From positions 1 to 37,492 of the forward strand of contig CAZJQI010000043.1 of NCBI GenBank assembly GCA_964548275.1: a stretch of DNA of 37,492 nt. Direction: 5' to 3'. A program made the translations under genes and the position numbers. This DNA comes from JAUVUV01 sp964548275 (lineage in GTDB: Bacteria; Gemmatimonadota; Glassbacteria; GWA2-58-10). Below, one piece after another: positions 31,640-37,492 of the stretch (positions are counted from its first letter, which is position 1; every line of letters begins with the position of its first letter). A model generated the notes under the pieces. The model ran no database searches, was not told the origin of the DNA, and was given only the letters and a program-made list of their open reading frames with translations.

Positions 31640-32974
31640 ATGATATTTGACGGAAAATCTTTATACGACATAAAAGATGAAGAAATTAATAACTTAGTTC
31701 AATCCCATGTAACAGAACGACAACATTTGGAATTCAAAGTTACAATTAATCATAAAGAGGATTCTGAAAGGATTGAACTTTTAAGGGATATTGTATCTTT
31801 AGCGAATGGTGGTGGTGGATACATAATTGTGGGAATTAAAGACGATGGGAAAGGAAAAGCTATAAAATTTGAACCAGATTTGGTTGGTAATACGGAAGCT
31901 ATAAAAAAAGCAATAATTAGTTTAAGCCATGACCATATTTCGGAGAGAATAGAAGGAATGGAAGTAGTTACACGTGTTGTAAAAAGTAATCCGCTAGTTA
32001 TTGTCAGAGTCCCATCAAGTGAGCGTATACCCCACATGTCTACATATAAGAACAGAACTGATTTCTATACTAGATACCAAGATGGTAAAAGAGAAATGAC
32101 AATGGGGGAAATCAGGGAATTTTTTAATAAAGACAAAGTTAATTTAAGGCTATCTAAGATTGAGAAACAATTAAGCAAACTTTCTATTGGCCTGAAAGAT
32201 GAGGAAATGCGTAAAGAAATTTATACAGGAGTTGACTCGATATCGGATATCGAATTAATAAATATTGAAGATGGTAAGTCATTGCGAAATATTTCTTTGA
32301 AAAATTTTGAGAATGAAGTAGGCAATAAGCCTTACTTTTGGATTGCTGCGACGCCTCAAAATCCAAGCCATGAATTGTTTAAAGTTGATGAAGAAAAATT
32401 TAGAAAACTTATAAAAGAACCACCTGGTTCAAGACAAAATGGATGGAACATTGAGGATTTTTATAGCGATATAGAAAGATTTGGTTCGGGAATTCGTAGA
32501 GGCGATAAAGATAATAAATATTTAATTGTTTTGGAAAATGGTCATATGGAATTTTGGACACCCCTTGATGGACATTTTTGTTGGCGTCAACCGCCAGAAG
32601 AATTCAAAGTTAGACCACGACTTTATCCATATCCTGTTACAGAGTTTCCAACTACTTTTTTGAGGTTATATAGAGCCCTTGTGGATTTATCTAAATTGGA
32701 TGATAGTTATTATATGACTGTTTGCTATAAAAATTTGAAAGGTTACATTCTTCTTCCATATTCCCCTAATTCAAACGGATTTTTTTATGTAGATAGAGAA
32801 ATTAAACCTTTTGAAAAAAAAGATATTAGGATTTTTCGTAAAGATATTTCTAGCGATTTTAAACCTGATTTAACAGCTTATAGTATTATAAAAAGAGTTT
32901 ATGCTTATTTTGGTCTTGAAGAAAAGACCATTCCGTTTTTCAACGATGAAGCAAAATTATTTGTTTTCAATTAA
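31640..32974 (+). CDS. AlbA_2/Schlafen-type domain protein, AT-rich, probably acquired
   Basis: 444 aa. Start ATG 31640 follows TTTTGGAG; the same frame opens further upstream inside the preceding gene but those residues are unlike the family. The N-terminal AlbA_2 domain (about 8-160) shows RQHLEFKVTI, LRDIVSLANGGGGYIIVGIKD and IPHMSTYKNRTDFYTRYQDGK. The C-terminal 280 residues are unrecognised. AlbA_2 proteins are nucleic-acid-linked proteins of varied function, some in defence systems. The gene is far AT-richer than its neighbours (16/60 G+C in line 31861) and sits just 22 bp after the MBL gene, suggesting horizontal transfer. Confidence 0.75.
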   Translation: MIFDGKSLYDIKDEEINNLVQSHVTERQHLEFKVTINHKEDSERIELLRDIVSLANGGGGYIIVGIKDDGKGKAIKFEPDLVGNTEAIKKAIISLSHDHISERIEGMEVVTRVVKSNPLVIVRVPSSERIPHMSTYKNRTDFYTRYQDGKREMTMGEIREFFNKDKVNLRLSKIEKQLSKLSIGLKDEEMRKEIYTGVDSISDIELINIEDGKSLRNISLKNFENEVGNKPYFWIAATPQNPSHELFKVDEEKFRKLIKEPPGSRQNGWNIEDFYSDIERFGSGIRRGDKDNKYLIVLENGHMEFWTPLDGHFCWRQPPEEFKVRPRLYPYPVTEFPTTFLRLYRALVDLSKLDDSYYMTVCYKNLKGYILLPYSPNSNGFFYVDREIKPFEKKDIRIFRKDISSDFKPDLTAYSIIKRVYAYFGLEEKTIPFFNDEAKLFVFN

Positions 32975-32986
32975 TTTTATAAAATC

Positions 32987-33022
32987 AAAAGCCCCGGCTG
33001 AATTGGCAGCCGGGGCTTTTTT
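32987..33022. terminator. Bidirectional terminator between convergent genes
   Basis: Perfect 14-bp stem (32987-33000 with 33007-33020), 6-base loop, A-run before and T-run after. It serves the AlbA_2 gene (+) and the ADP-ribosylglycohydrolase gene (-). Confidence 0.92.
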
Positions 33023-33048
33023 ATAGCTATTAGTTCAGTCTTATGAGA

Positions 33049-34536
33049 TTATTTATAAGTGAGCAGGCTGTTAAGGAACAGCTTGCCGTCCCCGCCCACC
33101 TTTTTGATTTCCAGCTCGTGTTCTCCATCATCTAAATCGTAATTCCAGAAAAGCGGGGTGCGCCTGTCGTGGTAGTTGCCTGAAAGGGTGACTTTCTCGA
33201 TCAGTTTGCCGTCAACGGATACCTCGCACTCGGCAGTGCCTGCGCGGGGGTTGTTGATTGCTCCGTCCACCACAAACGCGCACCCGGAAAAAGTGGTTTT
33301 AAATGTATCTTCCAGCAGCAGGTTTCTCAAGTTTACCAGATTGGCTGGTGTCAGGCCCTCGAACCCTATCTCGACCTCAGCCGGGGATACCGGTTTCTGG
33401 CGCTTGATAATCCAACTGCTTTCCCCCACCGAGCCGCCGTTGCGCTGGACGAGTTCTGCGGCCAGGCGGTAGTTGACCTCGCAGACCTCGTTCAGGCTGT
33501 AGTCGCAGTGGTTGAATTTCTCGTTTTCGATCTTTTCCAGTCCCACTTTCCAGTGCTCGGGTATGTTTTTAAACCCGAGCAGGGTTCCCAGGATACCACC
33601 GGCATTCGAGGGGTTGCAGTCCGAGTCCTGGCCGCAGCGCGTTGAAATGTCAAGAGTCTTGCCGAAATCCATGTCCCCGTAAAGCAGGCCGATTGCGATA
33701 TAAGCACCGTTGAGCTTGGCATCTATGTTTCCGGGCCTGAAAACACACTCAGGGCAGCCCACATCCTCGGCCCATTTTTTCTGCACCTCGAACCAGCACT
33801 CCCGCCAGTCATCGGGATATTGCCGCCACCAGCGGATTACATCACTGATACACCTGTAATAACCGCTTTCGGCGGGGAGGCTTTTCAGCGCTTTTTCAAC
33901 CACGGTAGCAATGTCTTTTTCCACGAATGCGTGGGAATACATAGCCGCGACAAAGACTCCCCCGTAAACCCCATCGCCGTAATTCATGATATGGCCCACC
34001 CTGTCGCAGTATTGGGCAGCAGTGGCTGGCATGGCCGGGCAGAGCAGGCCGATAAAGTCCGCCTCGATCTGGAAATCGATATCATCCGCGTGGGGGTTGT
34101 TTTTCCATAAGCCGGAGGCCGGGGGCATGATCCCGTGAAGGATATTCCACCGGCCGGCCTGGTTCGCATGCCAGAGATTGAACCCGGCATTTGCGAACTT
34201 GAGCGCCAGCGCCTGGCTGGAGGCATCCAGGCCCAGGCTGTCCAGCACGGAGAGAAAGGAGATATCCATGTAGAGGTCGTCATTGTTGAAATGCCGCAGA
34301 AGGATCTGTTCATTGTATTCAATGGGCACGTGCTCCGGGATCCAGGTGCCCGGCCAGCGGAATTCTGTAGGGCCGCCGAAACAAACACCCACGGTCTGGC
34401 CGACCCAGCCGCCCTTGATCTTGTCTCTCATCCTTTCCGCTCTGATCCGGACGGTTTCCTCCTGAGTTGCGCAGGATAAAAAGAACAGAACAGCGAGTAC
34501 GATTATTACTCCAGAGTGAAAGATAGCGCGAGCCAT
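33049..34536 (-). CDS. Exported ADP-ribosylglycohydrolase (DraG/ARH)-family protein with C-terminal beta-domain
   Basis: 495 aa from ATG 34536 (AAAGGAG upstream, start of lipoprotein-like signal VIIVLAVLFFLSC). An upstream ATG at 34578 would add 14 unneeded residues. ARH domain: DKIKGGWVGQTVGVCFGGPTE, NNDDLYMD, and the metal site RCGQDSDCNPSNAGGILG. The last about 110 residues form a beta-rich module (VDGKLIEKVTLSGNYHDRRT). Classical DraG enzymes are cytoplasmic; an exported ARH-fold protein probably acts on another N-glycosidic or sugar substrate. Downstream terminator at 32987. Confidence 0.85.
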   Translation of the reverse strand: MARAIFHSGVIIVLAVLFFLSCATQEETVRIRAERMRDKIKGGWVGQTVGVCFGGPTEFRWPGTWIPEHVPIEYNEQILLRHFNNDDLYMDISFLSVLDSLGLDASSQALALKFANAGFNLWHANQAGRWNILHGIMPPASGLWKNNPHADDIDFQIEADFIGLLCPAMPATAAQYCDRVGHIMNYGDGVYGGVFVAAMYSHAFVEKDIATVVEKALKSLPAESGYYRCISDVIRWWRQYPDDWRECWFEVQKKWAEDVGCPECVFRPGNIDAKLNGAYIAIGLLYGDMDFGKTLDISTRCGQDSDCNPSNAGGILGTLLGFKNIPEHWKVGLEKIENEKFNHCDYSLNEVCEVNYRLAAELVQRNGGSVGESSWIIKRQKPVSPAEVEIGFEGLTPANLVNLRNLLLEDTFKTTFSGCAFVVDGAINNPRAGTAECEVSVDGKLIEKVTLSGNYHDRRTPLFWNYDLDDGEHELEIKKVGGDGKLFLNSLLTYK

Positions 34537-34743
34537 GACCGGGACTCCTTTTTGCAGGTGGATGAACCGTTTTTTCAAAAGAACATGGTACTCTGTTTAG
34601 CTCTGTCTGGATATTTTCCGGGAAAATTGGCATGGGATGAGCAGTGAAATGCTCTCACCAAATTAACAAGAGTGTACCGGCAAATCAAACTTAATTCAGG
34701 CGCCTATGGTACGGCAGGGGCTAAAAAGGCAATAGGGAGCGTT

Positions 34744-35730
34744 TTATTTCGCGGCGTTCTCCAGGACCCGCAGGAAAGTGCCGCCGAGCACGAGGCCTAA
34801 CTCCCGCTCGCCCAGGCCCAGTTTTTCAAGATATGCCAGGTCACGGATGAAATCATTCTCGCTGAACCAGGGGTAGTCCACGCCGTAGATTATCCGTGAC
34901 GGCCCCAGGCGGTGGAAAAACGCCTCCATGTCATCGAGTGGAATGTGCCAGCCGTATTTTTCGTCCAGCGAGTGGGTGAGGTCGAGATAAGTATTGCGGT
35001 GGGACTGGAGGAGGCCGAGCACCTCCCGGCAAAAGGCCCGCCCTCCGCCGTGGGCGACGATAATCGGGATCTCCGGGAAACGGTTTGCCAGCCTGTCTAT
35101 CCTGAGCGGGTGGTATTCCTCCAGGGGCCATGGCTCGCCTGATGAAAACACCCCGGTGTGGATCAGCAGCGGCATGCGGTATTTGTTAAGAATGCTGTAA
35201 AACTTGCTGTCCCGCTCAGCGTCGATCGAGAAACGGCAGATCACCGGGTGGAATTTAACTCCTCTAAATCCCCTGCCGCGAGCTTTGATCAGGCGGTCGG
35301 GAGATTCCGGGGATTGCGGGTTGAGCGAGGCGAAAAGCAGAATCCGCTCCCGGTGCTCCCGCGCTTGTTCTTCGAGCCAGGCCAGTCCGTCGCCAGGGGA
35401 ATCTATGCGGGAGGTACAGCGTGGCTCGGGCACCTCGAATGGTGAAAGGGCGGTGGCGTAATCGAATCCCAGGCGGTCCATGAATATAGACAGGTGTTCC
35501 GGTGAGCCGGGGAATAGTCCCGTATCCGGATGCCGGGGGAATTTTTTTGCGTTGGGAGGAAAGCAGTGGCAATGAAAGAGCACTCTCGGATACTTGCCGG
35601 AAGGCTGATTCTGGATCGGCAGAGGGGCTTTCTCCGGTTTGTTTTTTCCGGTGGCGCCATATTTTGGGTCTGCCTCCATAGCGCCCACAAGACCCGCTGC
35701 GCCCACCTTGACAAAGTTGCGGCGGTCCAT
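34744..35730 (-). CDS. Amidohydrolase-2-type metal-dependent hydrolase with Tat-like signal
   Basis: 328 aa. N-terminus MDRRNFVKVGAAGLVGA is a Tat-type signal without a clear cleavage site. TIM-barrel amidohydrolase features: FHCHCF (H-x-H), GVKFHPVICRF, PLLIHTGVF, IPIIVAHGGG and RIIYGVDYPWF (final Asp). Members act as decarboxylases or lactone and amide hydrolases. Divergent from the URO-D-like gene, 179 bp away. Confidence 0.85.
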   Translation of the reverse strand: MDRRNFVKVGAAGLVGAMEADPKYGATGKNKPEKAPLPIQNQPSGKYPRVLFHCHCFPPNAKKFPRHPDTGLFPGSPEHLSIFMDRLGFDYATALSPFEVPEPRCTSRIDSPGDGLAWLEEQAREHRERILLFASLNPQSPESPDRLIKARGRGFRGVKFHPVICRFSIDAERDSKFYSILNKYRMPLLIHTGVFSSGEPWPLEEYHPLRIDRLANRFPEIPIIVAHGGGRAFCREVLGLLQSHRNTYLDLTHSLDEKYGWHIPLDDMEAFFHRLGPSRIIYGVDYPWFSENDFIRDLAYLEKLGLGERELGLVLGGTFLRVLENAAK

Positions 35731-35773
35731 TGTGCCTCTGCTTTCAGTTAAGAACCTTGCAATTGATCGATTC

Positions 35774-35794
35774 GGGCGAACACAAGGTTCGCCC
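35774..35794. repeat. Short palindromic repeat
   Basis: 8-bp stem GGGCGAAC / GTTCGCCC with loop ACAAG. This hairpin (GGCGAACACAAGGTTCGCC) is a type I recognise as frequently dispersed between genes in environmental bacteria. It lies in the divergent intergenic region before 35910. Confidence 0.5.
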
Positions 35795-35909
35795 CTCCGG
35801 TTATGATAAGGTTGTTTTGTATGAATATCATATATTATTTTAATTCCATTCGCGCAAGGTTAAATAAACCGAAAAATAGTTGCCGACACCCCAAAAGCGA
35901 GGAACGAAA

Positions 35910-36914
35910 ATGAACAGTCTCGGCAGGTATCTCGGCGTATTGAAAGGGGAACGGGTGGATTTCCTTCCCAGGCTGCCGATCCTGATGCAGTTTGCCGCCG
36001 AGTATATCGGCTCCAATTACGGCGCTTTCGCCTCCGACTTTCGCGTGCTGGTAGAGGCCAACCGGGCCTGTTCCGAGGATTTCGGCATGGACCAGGTGAG
36101 CGTGATTTCCGATCCCTACCGCGAAACTCAGGGCTTCGGCGCCGAGATTGAGTACGTAACTGACGGCGTTCCACGCTGCCCCTACCCTCCGCTGGAGGAT
36201 AGTAAGGATTTTGCCTCGATGCCGCGGCCCAACCCCCTGGAAGCGGAAAGGATGCTGGACCGGGTCAATGCCGTGCGTTTGTTCAAAAAGAGCTTCGGCG
36301 GCGAATATTCGATCCTCGGCTGGGTCGAGGGACCGGCAGCCGAGGGAGCTGATGTCCGGGAGGTGGCCACTTTTCTGATGGACCTTCTGGATGACGAGGC
36401 CTGGGCCTGCGAGTTTATGGACATGCTGGTAGAGGTGGGTATCCACTTTGCCAGGGCGCAGATCGAGGCCGGGGCGGACACGATCGGTATCGGGGATGCC
36501 ATTGCAAGCCAGGTTTCGCCGGACATGTATGAAAGGCTGATACAGCCCAGGGAGAAACGGCTAATCAGTGCGATTCAGGAAATGGGCAGCCGGGTGAGGC
36601 TTCATATCTGCGGCAACACCACGCACCTTCTGAGCGGTATCGCCGATCTGGGTATCGATATTATGGACGTGGACCACATGGTGGACATGCTTACAGTGCG
36701 CAAAATTCTTGGCGAGGGTGTGGCTCTGTGCGGCAATATCGATCCGGCAAGTGCTGTTAGAATGGGCAGCCCTGAATCGATCCGCGAAAGCATCCTGAAT
36801 ATCTACAAGGAAGTGGGCAATCCATACATGGTTGGCGCAGGCTGCGAAATCCCCTCGGGAACCCCGGAGGAAAATCTCAGGGCGCTCTGCGAGCCGATAG
36901 AGTACGTGGCCTGA
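35910..36914 (+). CDS. Uroporphyrinogen-decarboxylase-family protein (MtaA/CmuA-like methyltransferase fold)
   Basis: 334 aa from ATG 35910 (GAGGAACG upstream; the frame also opens at TTG 35880). TIM barrel of URO-D type. LHICGN supplies a His-x-Cys pair, and VGAGCEIPSGTP near the end supplies a further Cys: the zinc ligands of corrinoid-linked methyltransferases rather than of haem-pathway UroD. It probably transfers a methyl group between a corrinoid protein and a thiol or folate. No corrinoid protein gene is visible nearby. Confidence 0.8.
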   Translation: MNSLGRYLGVLKGERVDFLPRLPILMQFAAEYIGSNYGAFASDFRVLVEANRACSEDFGMDQVSVISDPYRETQGFGAEIEYVTDGVPRCPYPPLEDSKDFASMPRPNPLEAERMLDRVNAVRLFKKSFGGEYSILGWVEGPAAEGADVREVATFLMDLLDDEAWACEFMDMLVEVGIHFARAQIEAGADTIGIGDAIASQVSPDMYERLIQPREKRLISAIQEMGSRVRLHICGNTTHLLSGIADLGIDIMDVDHMVDMLTVRKILGEGVALCGNIDPASAVRMGSPESIRESILNIYKEVGNPYMVGAGCEIPSGTPEENLRALCEPIEYVA

Positions 36915-37046
36915 GGAGAGCTTTCACGAGGGGCCCGGATCAGGAACTCTTATTTTTGCATCCCTTGTGGCGGATCGTCAAGATTGACATAAATTTGTAA
37001 TCGTTCTGATATTGAGTTTATACGATCCGAAAGGTGTAATAGAGCA

Positions 37047-37492
37047 ATGGTCACTTTTACCGTGCTGGACTGGTTCTGGGTTGTTGCCTATATCCTGCTG
37101 ATGATATTCTGCGGGGTGCTTTTTTACCGTCTCGGCAGCCGCAGCGAAAGTGACTTTTTCCTTGCCGGACGGGGCCTTCCCTGGTGGCTTCCGGCAACCA
37201 GCGTGTATGCCACCCACACTGCCACAGACACTCCGATCTGGATCGGCGGAGTGGTTTACCGCAACGGGCTGAGCGGCATCTGGTATTCGTTTTTCTGCGC
37301 CTGGTGCGCGATCAGCGCCTTTGTCAGCACGCGGATTTTCCGCCGCTCGCTGGCCTACACCCAGGCGGAATGGCAGAGCCTTCGATTCTCAGGCCTCGGC
37401 GCAGAGCTTCTCCGGGGCTGGCTGGCCGGATGGCAGATTTTCATGAACATGTTTATAATGGGCTGGGTCGGGATCGCCATGGGCAAGGTGTT
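37047..37492 (+). CDS. Sodium:solute symporter (SSS family), 3' truncated by window end
   Basis: ATG 37047; open for 148 codons to the window edge. Helix 1 (WFWVVAYILLMIFCGVLFY), then the SSS family signature SDFFLAGRGLPWWLPATSVYAT, TDTPIWIGG and further hydrophobic segments. Solute likely a sugar or organic acid; not determinable. Same strand as the URO-D-like gene, about 130 bp downstream. Confidence 0.88.
   Translation, partial: MVTFTVLDWFWVVAYILLMIFCGVLFYRLGSRSESDFFLAGRGLPWWLPATSVYATHTATDTPIWIGGVVYRNGLSGIWYSFFCAWCAISAFVSTRIFRRSLAYTQAEWQSLRFSGLGAELLRGWLAGWQIFMNMFIMGWVGIAMGKV

Overview
The window joins two kinds of DNA. Positions 1 to about 9490 are moderately AT-rich and hold small membrane proteins, PDZ-domain proteins, a trypsin-like protease, a CDF metal transporter and a large flavin/iron-sulfur membrane protein. 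From about 9500 onward the DNA is GC-richer (one sampled 60-base line inside argG is 36/60 G+C) and looks like ordinary chromosome. It carries an arginine operon followed by carbohydrate and secreted-enzyme genes of the kind common in uncultured FCB-group bacteria such as Latescibacterota. That taxonomic guess is inference; no rRNA or marker gene is present.

Left region (1-9490), all genes on +: the 3' end of a CDF transporter; a membrane-anchored PDZ-PDZ-zinc-ribbon(x3)-NifX-like protein; a small Ala/Gly-rich membrane protein; a HtrA-like protease; a 43-aa membrane peptide; degenerate second copies of those last three; a PDZ(x3)-FMN-binding-NapH fusion; a PDZ remnant; a small membrane protein; and a helical repeat protein. 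CDF transporters, PDZ proteins, trypsin-like proteases, redox proteins and tiny Gly-rich membrane proteins together are the hallmark set of magnetosome gene clusters, so I read this as the right end of a divergent magnetosome-like island. Decisive markers (mamK, mamA, mamI, mamL, mamQ) are not in view. The island ends at the 3' half of a tRNA gene (best match tRNA-Val, anticodon TAC) followed by an intact terminator, the usual footprint of integration into a tRNA gene.

Middle region: a minus-strand operon (HIT protein, CBM9-like lipoprotein, degenerate M24 peptidase-like protein) diverges from argR-argC-argB-argG-argH, which has a strong promoter overlapped downstream by an ARG-box-like palindrome. 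A Tat-exported beta-propeller lipoprotein follows.

Right region (18963-37492): minus-strand genes for a TPR membrane protein, a GH78-like rhamnosidase, a DUF6259-like putative glycosidase, a formylglycine-generating-enzyme-like protein and a Gfo/Idh/MocA dehydrogenase; then an HD-GYP protein, a decayed ABC-2 permease tail, a ROK kinase, a double metallo-beta-lactamase protein, an AT-rich AlbA_2/Schlafen gene that looks acquired, an ADP-ribosylglycohydrolase, an amidohydrolase, a URO-D-type methyltransferase and the start of a sodium/solute symporter. This is consistent with scavenging and breakdown of plant or algal glycans and methylated compounds.

Most unusual items: the collapsed tandem duplication in the island, the amber codon at the protease N-terminus whose paralogous remnant still has CAG, the PDZ-flavin-NapH fusion with a composition seam, the tRNA-half boundary, and a 210-bp element at 22261-22470 with 19-bp terminal inverted repeats enclosing an almost perfect DNA/RNA cloverleaf.
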